This document shows, one piece after another, positions 9,168-17,616 of a stretch of 64,000 nucleotides of DNA (within the stretch, counting starts at the first letter, position 1; the number at the start of each line of letters is the position of its first letter). The stretch is taken from positions 62,001 through 126,000 of the forward strand of contig NZ_QKSM01000009.1 of assembly GCF_003234185.1 (NCBI RefSeq). The letters run 5' to 3'. The notes below the pieces were generated by a model that ran no database searches, was not told the DNA's origin, and saw only the letters and a list, made by a program, of their open reading frames with translations. This stretch comes from Curtobacterium sp. MCSS17_008. GTDB taxonomy: Bacteria > Actinomycetota > Actinomycetes > Actinomycetales > Microbacteriaceae. Both the position numbers and the translations under genes were made by a program.

Positions 9168-10532
9168 GTGTCGATCGCGCATCTCGATCCGTCCCCGCAG
9201 GACATGGCCGACCGTGGGATGGAACGGACGCCGCCGCACGACCTGCTCGCGGAGCAGTCGACCATCGGCGGCATGCTGCTGTCGAAGGACGCCGTCGCCG
9301 ACGTCATCGAGACCGCGCGCGGAGTCGACTTCTACATCCCGAAGCACGAGGTCATCTTCGACGCGATCCTGTCGCTCTACTCGCACGGTGAGCCGACGGA
9401 CGTGATCGCCGTCACCGACGAGCTGACGAAGACCGGCCTGCTCTCCCGCGCGGGCGGCGCCGAGTACCTGCACAGCGTCACGAGCATGGTGCCCACCGCC
9501 GCGAACGCCGGGTACTACGCCGCGATCGTCGCCGAGAAGGCCGTGCTCCGCCGCCTGGTCGACGCCGGCACGCGCATCGTCCAGATGGGCTACGCGTCCG
9601 AGGGCGAGGTCACGGACCTCGTCAACAGCGCCCAGGCGGAGGTCTACAACGTCGCCGGCGGCGTGCAGACCGAGGACTACGTGCCGCTCACCGACGCGAT
9701 CGGTGCGGCGATCGACGAGATCGAGGCAGCCAAGGGCCGCGACGGCCAGATGACCGGCGTGCCGACCGGGTTCAGTCAGCTCGACGGCCTGACGAACGGC
9801 TTCCACCCCGGACAGCTCATCATCGTCGCCGCCCGACCCGCACTCGGCAAGTCGACGCTGGCGCTCGACCTGTGCCGCGCCGCGGCGCTGAAGCACAACC
9901 AGACCGCAGCGTTCTTCTCGCTCGAGATGGGTCGCGCCGAGATCGCGATGCGTCTCCTGTCGGCAGAGTCGAGTGTGCCGCTGCAGAACATGCGCAAGGG
10001 CACGGTGGACTCCCGCGACTGGACGACCATCGCGCAGACCCGGGGCCGCATCAACGACGCCCCGTTCTACATCGACGACTCCCCCAACATGACGCTCGTG
10101 GAGATCCGGGCGAAGTGCCGTCGACTCAAGCAGCAGCACAACCTGAAGCTCGTGGTCATCGACTACCTGCAGCTGATGACCTCGGGCAAGAAGGTCGAGA
10201 GCCGTCAGCAGGAGGTCTCGGAGTTCTCGCGTGCGCTGAAGCTCATGGCGAAGGAGCTCGGCGTGCCGGTCATCGCGCTGTCGCAGCTGAACCGTGGTCC
10301 GGAGCAGCGTGCGGACAAGAAGCCGCAGATCTCCGACCTGCGTGAGTCGGGGTCGATCGAGCAGGACGCCGACATGGTCATCCTGCTGCACCGTGAGTCG
10401 GCGTACGAGAAGGACAACCCGCGTCAGGGCGAGGCGGACCTCATCGTCGCGAAGCACCGCAACGGCCCGACGGACACCATCACGGTGGCGTTCCACGGTA
10501 TGTTCTCGCGGTTCGTCGACATGCCGCAGTAG
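9168..10532 (+). CDS. dnaB: Replicative DNA helicase DnaB
   Basis: Hexameric 5'-3' helicase of the replication fork. The 454-residue protein has the N-terminal DnaG-interacting domain (PPHDLLAEQSTIGGMLLSKD). Its RecA-like C-terminal domain carries Walker A ARPALGKST, Walker B VVIDYLQLM and the arginine-finger region SDLRESGSIEQDADM. No intein is present. Start GTG 9168 has AGAGGGAG five bases upstream; the frame is open further upstream without coding character. It follows rplI as in most actinobacteria, but with an unusually box-rich leader. Confidence 0.96.
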   Translation: MSIAHLDPSPQDMADRGMERTPPHDLLAEQSTIGGMLLSKDAVADVIETARGVDFYIPKHEVIFDAILSLYSHGEPTDVIAVTDELTKTGLLSRAGGAEYLHSVTSMVPTAANAGYYAAIVAEKAVLRRLVDAGTRIVQMGYASEGEVTDLVNSAQAEVYNVAGGVQTEDYVPLTDAIGAAIDEIEAAKGRDGQMTGVPTGFSQLDGLTNGFHPGQLIIVAARPALGKSTLALDLCRAAALKHNQTAAFFSLEMGRAEIAMRLLSAESSVPLQNMRKGTVDSRDWTTIAQTRGRINDAPFYIDDSPNMTLVEIRAKCRRLKQQHNLKLVVIDYLQLMTSGKKVESRQQEVSEFSRALKLMAKELGVPVIALSQLNRGPEQRADKKPQISDLRESGSIEQDADMVILLHRESAYEKDNPRQGEADLIVAKHRNGPTDTITVAFHGMFSRFVDMPQ

Positions 10533-10584
10533 GGCCGTTTGTGTCTGTGACTAGGCGGGTGAAAATGTCTGGAAGTGATTCAGA

Positions 10585-10623
10585 CTGTCTGTTTCGGCGT
10601 CAGTTTGTCTCGTTTCGGCGTGA
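10585..10623 (+). repeat. Direct repeat, possible remnant of a transposon end
   Basis: Two copies of a TGTCT(C)GTTTCGGCGTSA unit, 10585-10602 and 10605-10623, offset by 20 bases (two helical turns). Further TGTCT words lie at 10541 and 10566. The arrangement resembles transposase-binding repeats at the end of a mobile element, and it marks the change from backbone (dnaB) to accessory DNA. No transposase gene is attached. Confidence 0.35.
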
Positions 10624-10750
10624 CCGCCAGCGCGACTGTTCAGGTCGTCCGCTCGAGCCGCCACGCGCTGTGACCTCGTACCCGCTCTGGGATCTCAGCC
10701 AGCTCGTCAGCGTCCGTACGCCTAGAGGAGTTCGCTCGAATCCGGGTCGA

Positions 10751-10951
10751 TCAAGCCCTGCTCTCCCGTGGTGCGGCGACCTGATCCGCATACGCCTCAC
10801 GGAGCTTCTCGGCATTTTCGTTCGTCAAGTCCATCTCGTACACGGACCCGTCGACGCCGAACTGAACGGTCTTTCCCGAGCCCGGTCCGATCGTTTCGCA
10901 GGGTAGATCGGCAACAAGTGTGGTGATGAGCTTCTGGGTCAGGCTGATCCG
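10751..10951 (-). pseudogene. Truncated Lsr2-like nucleoid protein remnant
   Basis: Reading leftward from 10945 the frame gives SLTQKLITTLVADLPCETIG, then GKTVQFGVDGSVYEMDL and TNENAEKLREAYADQVAA, ending at a stop at 10751. This is the N-terminal dimerisation domain of Lsr2, the actinobacterial xenogeneic silencer that binds AT-rich foreign DNA. The C-terminal AT-hook-like DNA-binding half (about 40 residues) is absent. There is no ATG or GTG: a stop TAG (10952-10954) lies two codons before the homology begins. It is therefore probably a decayed fragment; a CTG start is a remote alternative. It sits directly upstream of and divergent from the Mrr-type nuclease. Confidence 0.7.
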
Positions 10952-11050
10952 CTAACGAGGTTCGTCGGCCGCATCGCGCAGTTGAAGCCTTCTCGCGCGA
11001 AGCCGCAACTGTCGGAACCGGTTTGTAGGCTTGTCATGGAGAGGATCTCG

Positions 11051-12769
11051 ATGAGCAGCGATTACAAGCGCGTCGAGCGCGTGGAGTGGGGGCGGCTTGA
11101 CGAGGATGAGTTCAACAGGCTCGTAGACCTCCTCATCACAACGCACTACCAAAATCTTGGGTTCGACGCAACGGCTGTCGATGGGCGCGGTGGCGATGAC
11201 GGAATCGACATCGAGGTCCGTCATCGGGAGACAGGCGCCTTGGTTCACATCTTTCAGGTGAAGTACTTCCCGGAGGGGTTCCCGACAACGCGCGGGAGCC
11301 GAATCAAGCAGATCAGGCGCTCATTCAAGACAGCGGAGCAGCACGAACCCCCGGATTGGTCGTTGGTCATGCCGTCAAAGGGGACGATCCGAGAGCGAAA
11401 GGTCATCACCGGGCTCAAGTCAAAGAAAATCCCGCGTACCCACACGGTGGGAACGGTTGAGCTCGATCAGATGATGGCGAAGAACCCTGACATCAACGAG
11501 TGGGCGGTCCGTAGCGAACGCGACAGGGCGCTGGCTCTTGTAGGGCGCCCTGATGTTCTGCCGAAGACCGACGACCAGTTTCAACACGCTCTTGGGGATC
11601 TCCTCGACCGAGCCAATAGGTTCAGCCCCTACTGGGAACGTCGGATCGGCGTCTTCGACGGCCACCCCGTCGCTGAACTGGTCGCCAAGCGTGAGGATGC
11701 GGCTGAGAAGGAACCGCTCGGGTTGACGATCAACACCGCGTTCGGGCAGAGCGACAAAGACGTTGAGCGTCAGTGGCGGGAAGTAGTTGGGTACGGCCGG
11801 AACCTTCGAGTGACCCTGCCTCAGAGTGCGGTCAAGTCGATCGTCAAGCACGGACCCGAGGAATGGTTCGCAGGCGAGATCGGGCCGTCGGAAGTTGTCG
11901 TAGTCCCGGAGGCGCGAGAGCACGAGTCCGTGCCTGTCCACGTCGTGCTGCACGACGCCGAAGGCAACGAGACCGCCCGTCTCGAAGGCGACACCGTCGC
12001 TCAGGGCGCTGGCGTCATGGGCGGGGTCATCGAGGTCGACCTCGACGGAGGGCTCCACCAGGCCTGGTTCGTCGACAAGCCCGGTGAGACTGGCAGGACG
12101 GAGCAAACGTTCGATGTCGCGGGCGTCCCAGCACGAGAGGTCGCCCGCGCGCTTCGCTTCACTGACGCGATCAAGAGCGCCGCCGACATGACGCTGGTCA
12201 TCGCCGGACAGGAGATCATTGCCGCCGTCACCGATCCCTCAGTGCCGGCGTTTCCGATCAACGTCACCGAGTACATCGACGACCTCGCTGCTATCGAGCG
12301 GCTCGCCGACGTGAAGATCCCGGTTCCGAAGCGCTTGCCGACCACGACAGGTCGTATCTGGGCGCGTGTGGTCCGCATGCTGCTAGAGGGCAAGCGACCA
12401 GCTGCTCCCACCCGTACGATGGAGGTCAACTTTCAACGAGCGTCGGGCGAAGGAGTGGGCGACTACTTCGACAATGGGGCGGCGATCTACGTCCCAGGAG
12501 ACCCGAGGCACCTCGGTCATCTGGAGATTGAAGGCAGGTCGGTGCCGGTGCCGTTGCTCTCGCTGGCTCACTCCAACGCCGTGATCGATTCCAGACGGTG
12601 GGATGGACCGATCGAGAAGCTAACGATGCGGATCAACGACGGAACTCCGTTCCGCCTCTTCTGCAGCGAAGAGCTTCCAGAAGACGATCACAGCATGTAC
12701 GAGACCCCGGATCCTTGGGGAATCACCGGCATCCCGGAAGCCATCGACGTCTACGCACAGCGGATGTAG
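11051..12769 (+). CDS. Large Mrr-type restriction endonuclease-like protein
   Basis: 572 residues. Residues ~15-100 have the restriction-endonuclease fold signature: GGDDGIDIEV (Asp53) followed by VHIFQVKYF (Gln69, Lys71), the D...QxK arrangement of Mrr/type IV nucleases, which cut modified or foreign DNA. Residues ~100-160 may complete that domain. The remaining ~400 residues are not recognised; no Walker motif or HTH is visible. It stands alone with no methyltransferase, which fits a modification-dependent or abortive-infection nuclease, but that role is inference. GGAGAGGA five bases before ATG 11051 decides the start (ATG 11036 is also in frame). Its base composition is less GC-rich than dnaB, suggesting acquisition. 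Confidence 0.6.
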   Translation: MSSDYKRVERVEWGRLDEDEFNRLVDLLITTHYQNLGFDATAVDGRGGDDGIDIEVRHRETGALVHIFQVKYFPEGFPTTRGSRIKQIRRSFKTAEQHEPPDWSLVMPSKGTIRERKVITGLKSKKIPRTHTVGTVELDQMMAKNPDINEWAVRSERDRALALVGRPDVLPKTDDQFQHALGDLLDRANRFSPYWERRIGVFDGHPVAELVAKREDAAEKEPLGLTINTAFGQSDKDVERQWREVVGYGRNLRVTLPQSAVKSIVKHGPEEWFAGEIGPSEVVVVPEAREHESVPVHVVLHDAEGNETARLEGDTVAQGAGVMGGVIEVDLDGGLHQAWFVDKPGETGRTEQTFDVAGVPAREVARALRFTDAIKSAADMTLVIAGQEIIAAVTDPSVPAFPINVTEYIDDLAAIERLADVKIPVPKRLPTTTGRIWARVVRMLLEGKRPAAPTRTMEVNFQRASGEGVGDYFDNGAAIYVPGDPRHLGHLEIEGRSVPVPLLSLAHSNAVIDSRRWDGPIEKLTMRINDGTPFRLFCSEELPEDDHSMYETPDPWGITGIPEAIDVYAQRM

Positions 12770-12915
12770 CTTCCGCGCGTTCACGGCGACGACTAGGTTC
12801 TTCGGCACGACATGGCATCACGCATGATGGTCCTCTTCAGCGGTAGATGGCACTTCTCATCGAGCTGCTCTGCTCAATGGAAGCGGAAGTGCTTGCCGTC
12901 TGCCAGTCTCAATCC

Positions 12916-13353
12916 ATGATCTGTCCTAAATTGCGGCTTGGCCGGGGCGCTGCTGCACTGACCGTCACCTTGTCTCTCAGTTTCGCTCTCGTCGGATGCG
13001 CTCAGCAGGAGGCCGACCCGCTCGAGGTCACGAACACGACGACGATCAACGACATTACGGACAACACCGACACCGGCTACTACACCGTCGATTCCGCTGT
13101 CCTCAACACGACGTCATTCGGCACCGAGCTGACCCTCGGGTTCACCATCATCAACAGCAATGGGATCAAGTTCAGCCCGGTATCGACGATCACGTTTAGT
13201 GATGGCACTAGATTGACCTGCGAGGCAGATGATCCCCGAAGAGTGCCGTCTCTCGTAGACACCACGGACTCCTGGGGCTTCGCTTGTGATGCAGCTGATT
13301 TCCCGACGGACGGCGACGGCGCGACGCTCACCGTCGTCGATGACTACAACTGA
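12916..13353 (+). CDS. Putative lipoprotein of unknown function
   Basis: 145 residues. The N-terminus PKLRLGRGAAALTVTLSLSF followed by ALVGC is a lipoprotein signal peptide with Cys at the lipobox. The mature part is β-rich (TVDSAVLNTTSFGTELTLGF), with two further Cys that could form a disulfide. This resembles small extracellular immunoglobulin-like (DUF4352-type) domains, but no family is claimed. ATG 12916 was chosen because it starts the signal peptide; the frame is open to 12847. Confidence 0.55.
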   Translation: MICPKLRLGRGAAALTVTLSLSFALVGCAQQEADPLEVTNTTTINDITDNTDTGYYTVDSAVLNTTSFGTELTLGFTIINSNGIKFSPVSTITFSDGTRLTCEADDPRRVPSLVDTTDSWGFACDAADFPTDGDGATLTVVDDYN

Positions 13354-13509
13354 GATCAAGGCTGCTGGAATCTCGCCCGGTCCGCGCGCACCGCCACCCC
13401 GTGGTTCGCCTTCGATCAAGGACTGAAGGGTAGAGCGTCCTGGCGACGCGGGGCTGAGGGGACTCCGGACCGAGCGGCGCCGTCTCGATGCGGCCGGGCG
13501 TTTCGTCGG

Positions 13510-14433
13510 TCAATCGTTGATCATGTCCGTCGCGATCCGAGCGGCGTCGTCGATGGGGATCGCGAAGCCGATTCCGATGTTCCCGGACCTGTACCCGAGC
13601 GTCGCGATCGAGCTGTTTACGCCGACGACGCGGCCGTCGAGGTCGACGAGCGGTCCGCCGGAGTTCCCCGGGTTAATCGACGCATCGGTCTGCACGAGCG
13701 ATTGCGTCGAGCGCTGCGAGGTGCGGTCGAGTGCGCTGACGATGCCGGACGTGACGGTGCCGTTCAGTCCGAGCGGCGAGCCGACGGCGATGACCTGCTG
13801 ACCGATGCGGAGATCGTCGCTGACGCCGAGCTCGACCGCCGGGGCGGAGAGGCCCTGCGCCTCGATGACGGCGATGTCGCTGTCTTCGTCGCTGCCGAGG
13901 ACGCGTCCGGGGACGTCGCTGCCGTCGGGCAGGACGAGGGACACGCGATCGGAGCCGTCGACGACGTGGTGGTTCGTCATCACGTGGCCTGCGTCGTCGA
14001 TCACGAAGCCCGACCCCGAACCGGAGGACGTCCGCACCTGGACGACGCTGCGGAGCATCAGTTGCGCGGCTGCCTCCGCGTCGCTCTGCGTCGAGGTGGT
14101 CGACGGCGCCTCCTGCGTCTGTCGCATGACGTTCGGGGCGGTGGTCGCGTCCGGGGTGACGAGGAGGGCACCGGTGACGCCGGCGGTTCCGCCGAGGGCG
14201 ATGGCGGCGACGAGGACACCAACAGACCCTCGTCGTGGCCGAGCGCGGAGCCGCCCGGGTCCGGTCGTGTCGACGGGAGCCAGCTGCGGCTCGGGGGCGC
14301 TGGTGAAGGCGGACTGGAGGCGCGGTGCGGGCCGGTGGGGCGGCTCCAGTCCGGTCGGTGGTGCGTCGGGCGGCCCGGCGATCCATGTCTGCGGGCCTCG
14401 GGGCTGTCCGATGCCGTGCGGCTGGTCAGTCAT
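13510..14433 (-). CDS. Membrane-anchored S1C (HtrA-like) serine protease without PDZ
   Basis: Trypsin-fold protease, 307 residues. A Pro-rich cytoplasmic N-terminus precedes one membrane helix (GVLVAAIALGGTAGVTGALL), and the protease domain lies outside the cell. The triad is visible: His in MTNHHVV, Asp in DEDSDIAVIEA, Ser in INPGNSGGPL. The PDZ domain usual in HtrA/DegP is missing; the protein stops soon after the protease fold. It is last in a leftward operon, 16 bases after the VWA gene. A role in envelope quality control is inference from family. Confidence 0.88.
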   Translation of the reverse strand: MTDQPHGIGQPRGPQTWIAGPPDAPPTGLEPPHRPAPRLQSAFTSAPEPQLAPVDTTGPGRLRARPRRGSVGVLVAAIALGGTAGVTGALLVTPDATTAPNVMRQTQEAPSTTSTQSDAEAAAQLMLRSVVQVRTSSGSGSGFVIDDAGHVMTNHHVVDGSDRVSLVLPDGSDVPGRVLGSDEDSDIAVIEAQGLSAPAVELGVSDDLRIGQQVIAVGSPLGLNGTVTSGIVSALDRTSQRSTQSLVQTDASINPGNSGGPLVDLDGRVVGVNSSIATLGYRSGNIGIGFAIPIDDAARIATDMIND

Positions 14434-14449
14434 TGCGCTGTCCTTATCG

Positions 14450-15448
14450 TCAGATGATGCGGGAGAACCAGCGGAGCGAGAGCGCGCCGGCGACGAGGGC
14501 GAGGAGCATGCCGAGCAGGGCGACGTAGGGCGTGATGTCGACGGGTTCGACGTGCCAGCCGATGGAGGATCCGATGTCTTGGTAGACGTCCCGAAGTTCC
14601 TCCGTGCTCGACGCCCGGTAGAAGCGACCGTCGGTGTCCTCGGCCAGCTGGCGGAGTGTCGACTCGTCGACCGGGACCGCCTGCTCGTTCCCCCAGATGT
14701 TCGCGGTGCCGTCGGCGGTGCCGTACGCGATCGTCGACACCGGCATCCCGGCTTCGCGGGCCGCGGCAGCAGCAGCCGCCGGCTCGCGGCCGGTGGTGTT
14801 CGCACCGTCCGACAGCAGGACGAGGCGTGCGGGGATGCGTTCTGCTGGGTCCGGGGCGGACGACGGCGTCGGGGTTGGCGCAGACGCAGACGCAGCGCCG
14901 TCGTCGCTCAACCTGTCCACCTCTCCGACCGCTTCGAACACGGCCTCGCCGATTGCGGTGCCGCCGCCGCCGTCACCCATCGCCGCGATGGCCTGCCGGA
15001 CGCTGTCGCGGTCCTCGGTTGCGCGGGCGATCACCTCGGCACCACCCGCGAAGGAGATGGCGCCGACGTTGAAGCCCTCGGGCATCTCGTCGACGAACTG
15101 CTCGGCGGCGGACTTCGCGGCCTCCAGCCGGTTCGGGCGCACGTCGTCGGCCTGCATTGACCCGGACGTGTCGATCGCGACGATCACGGTGGCCCGTTCG
15201 TAGGGCACGCGGATGTCGATCTGGGGTTGCGCCGCGGCGAGGCCGAGGCTGGCGAGTCCGAGCAGGACCAGCGACGCGGGGAGGTGCTTCCGCCATCGGG
15301 GGCGCTTCGGGATGAGCTTGTCGAGCATCGGCAGGGTTGCGAAGCGGACGGCGTAGCGCTGACGTCGGCGCTGCACGAGGACGTAGGCAATCGCGAGTGC
15401 TGCGACCGGGACGAGCGCGAGCAGCAACCAGGGGGTGGTGAAGGTCAT
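14450..15448 (-). CDS. VWA-domain membrane protein (BatA/BatB-like)
   Basis: 332 residues with two N-terminal membrane helices (residues ~5-25 and ~58-76), a von Willebrand A domain with the metal-binding DTSGS near residue 93, and a final membrane helix (YVALLGMLLALVAGALSLRW). Such proteins are the usual partners of MoxR ATPases and DUF58 proteins, thought to act in metal-dependent assembly or stress functions. The start ATG overlaps the DUF58 stop by four bases. The insert DDGAASASAPTPTPSSAP is low complexity. Confidence 0.85.
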   Translation of the reverse strand: MTFTTPWLLLALVPVAALAIAYVLVQRRRQRYAVRFATLPMLDKLIPKRPRWRKHLPASLVLLGLASLGLAAAQPQIDIRVPYERATVIVAIDTSGSMQADDVRPNRLEAAKSAAEQFVDEMPEGFNVGAISFAGGAEVIARATEDRDSVRQAIAAMGDGGGGTAIGEAVFEAVGEVDRLSDDGAASASAPTPTPSSAPDPAERIPARLVLLSDGANTTGREPAAAAAAAREAGMPVSTIAYGTADGTANIWGNEQAVPVDESTLRQLAEDTDGRFYRASSTEELRDVYQDIGSSIGWHVEPVDITPYVALLGMLLALVAGALSLRWFSRII

Positions 15449-16359
15449 CGGGTCCTCCGGGCTGGTCGGGTGGGGGTGCGGTGACGACGGTGGATGAACC
15501 GGGTGAGCACGCGGGCGAGGTCGTCGTCGGTGCGGAGTACGAGGTGTGCGGCGCCGGAGCCGGCGACCGCTGCCGCCGTGGCTGCACGGTGGGAAGCCGC
15601 GCCGGTGGCGTAGGCAGCCCGCAGCCGTCGGTCGGAGGTGTCGACTTCGCGTTGCGCGCCGGATTCGGGGTCGACGAAGACGATCTGTCCGACGTTGGGG
15701 AGTTCGAGCTCGCGGGGGTCGACGACCTCGATGACGATGACGTCGTTACGGGCGGCGAGCTTCCGCAGCGGCTGCTCCCAGGCGAACGGACCGGTCGTCG
15801 CGCCGATCGGGTCGAGTAGGTCGGAGACGATGACGCGCAGGCCGCGGCGGGGCGCCTGGGCCCCGAGTCGTCCGAGTGCTGCGCCCAGGTCCATGGCGGT
15901 CTCGCCGTCCCGCTCCCCCTCAGCAGCGCGCAGCATCCGTCGGGCCGCGATCCGCCCGGGCCCTGGCGGCAGCCACCGGACAGTGTCGGTACCGATCAGG
16001 CCGATGCCGACCCGGTCTCCGCCGCCTTGAGTGAGGAGGCCGACCGCCGCGGCGGCCCAGGCAGCGACGTCTGCCTTCTCGCGGTCCGTCGTCCCGAAGG
16101 CCATGCTCGGCGATCGGTCGACGAGGGCCCAGGTTTCCAGTGCGTGTTCGGCGCGTGTGAGCCACACAAATGGTTCGCCGGCGCGTGCGCTGGCGTTCCA
16201 GTCGATCCGTCGGACGTCGTGGCCGGGCTGGTAGCGGACAAGTTCCTCGGGGTCGCTGCCCGTGCCGAGCGAGAGCCCCTGGTGGTCGCCGTGGACGACA
16301 CCGTCGATTCGGCGCCGGACGGTGAGTTCGAGCCGGCGGAACGCGAGGTCGTCGGTCAT
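15445..16359 (-). CDS. DUF58 domain protein
   Basis: 304 residues. It carries the DUF58 signature (GLSLGTGSDPEELVRYQPGH, DVRRIDWNASARAGEPFV) and a degenerate VWA-like core (LVDRSPSMAFGT). It lacks the long N-terminal membrane segments of many DUF58 proteins. Translation is coupled to the MoxR ATPase upstream (four-base overlap) and the VWA gene downstream (four-base overlap), so the three are almost certainly made together. Confidence 0.85.
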   Translation of the reverse strand: MTDDLAFRRLELTVRRRIDGVVHGDHQGLSLGTGSDPEELVRYQPGHDVRRIDWNASARAGEPFVWLTRAEHALETWALVDRSPSMAFGTTDREKADVAAWAAAAVGLLTQGGGDRVGIGLIGTDTVRWLPPGPGRIAARRMLRAAEGERDGETAMDLGAALGRLGAQAPRRGLRVIVSDLLDPIGATTGPFAWEQPLRKLAARNDVIVIEVVDPRELELPNVGQIVFVDPESGAQREVDTSDRRLRAAYATGAASHRAATAAAVAGSGAAHLVLRTDDDLARVLTRFIHRRHRTPTRPARRTR

Positions 16360-17477
16360 CGGCGGTCGCCGTCGTGTGCTGGGGTCGCCGCCCGTGCGGT
16401 GGTGTCGTGAGCGGTCGCGGCGGGGGGCTGCGCAGCTGGGGGGTACTGCCTTCCTGCTCCCGCCGCGACCGCGCTCGGGTCCTCGGATGCGGCAATCCGA
16501 GGCTGTGGGACGACCGACAGCACGGTCTCCACAGCGGTTCTGGGGTCGACACCGTCGGCGACGGCGTCGAAGGTCAGCACGAGACGGTGCGCCAGCACGT
16601 CCGATGCGATGTCCGCGATGTCGCCGGGGAGGACGTAGTCGCGTCCGCGCAGGAGTGCGAGCGCCCGCGCCGCGGCGACGAGGCCGAGGGAGCCGCGGGC
16701 GCTGACGCCGTACTCGAGCACGCCGTCGAGGGTGTGGATGCCGTAGCGGTGCGGGTGCCGCGTGGCCATCACCAGCTGCACGGCGTACAGCGCGACGGCG
16801 TGGTGCACGAAGACCCGCTCGGCTTCGGCTTGCAGGTGCAGGACGTCGGTCATGGTGAGGATCTGCTGGGCGACGGGACGCGCCGCGCTCATCCGCTGCA
16901 CGATCGTGAGCTCCTCGAGCTCGTCGGCGTGGTCCACGTCGACCTTGAGCAGGAACCGGTCGCGCTGCGCTTCCGGCAACTGGTAAACGCCGTCGTTCTC
17001 GATCGGGTTCTGGGTCGCGAGGACGAGGAACGGGTCGGGCAGCCGGTGCGTGCTGCCACCGATCGAGACCTGCTGCTCGGCCATCGCCTCGAGGAGCGCG
17101 GACTGCACCTTCGCCGGGGCGCGGTTGATCTCGTCGGCGAGCACGAGGTTCGCGAACACCGGCCCGCGCTCGACGTCGAAGGTCTCCGTCGACGGCCGCC
17201 AGACCCGGGTGCCCACAATGTCCGACGGCATCAGGTCCGGTGTGAACTGCAGGCGAACGAAATCGCCGCCAACGACGGTCGCCAGGGTCCGGACGGCGAG
17301 GGTCTTCGCGACGCCCGGCACACCCTCGAGCAGAACGTGCCCACGGGCGAGCAACCCGATCATCATGCGTTCGACCATCGCGTCCTGCCCGACGATGACG
17401 TGCTTCACCTCGAAGAGCGCGCGTTCGAGGACGGCTGCTGCGGACGGGATCGGTGCTGCGTGTGCTGCATCGGTCAT
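16356..17477 (-). CDS. MoxR-family AAA+ ATPase
   Basis: 373 residues. Walker A LLEGVPGVAKT, Walker B LVLADEINRAPAKVQ, and the MoxR-specific LEAMAEQQVSIGG and ATQNPIENDGVYQLPEAQ are all clear. MoxR ATPases act as chaperones activating VWA-domain partners, here encoded immediately downstream. The C-terminal ~40 residues are a disordered Ala/Pro tail. Start ATG 17477 has AGGAGG eight bases upstream. It heads the operon moxR-DUF58-VWA-S1C protease, divergent from the two-component system. Confidence 0.92.
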   Translation of the reverse strand: MTDAAHAAPIPSAAAVLERALFEVKHVIVGQDAMVERMMIGLLARGHVLLEGVPGVAKTLAVRTLATVVGGDFVRLQFTPDLMPSDIVGTRVWRPSTETFDVERGPVFANLVLADEINRAPAKVQSALLEAMAEQQVSIGGSTHRLPDPFLVLATQNPIENDGVYQLPEAQRDRFLLKVDVDHADELEELTIVQRMSAARPVAQQILTMTDVLHLQAEAERVFVHHAVALYAVQLVMATRHPHRYGIHTLDGVLEYGVSARGSLGLVAAARALALLRGRDYVLPGDIADIASDVLAHRLVLTFDAVADGVDPRTAVETVLSVVPQPRIAASEDPSAVAAGAGRQYPPAAQPPAATAHDTTARAATPAHDGDRR

Positions 17478-17616
17478 GAGTGGTCCTCCTGTCGTTCGTG
17501 AGGTCCCACTCCAGTCCGGAGGGGCGAAAACGACGGGAAGGAGAAGCGAAACCCGACCGAAAGGGGTGGTCCCGCAGTCCCTGGTCCCCCGCAACACCCG
17601 CGATTAGGTTCGCCAC

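Noticed and set aside
10541-10906. Plus-strand frame of 121 codons after dnaB
   Set aside because: No ribosome binding site or family; the minus strand encodes the Lsr2 fragment across part of it.
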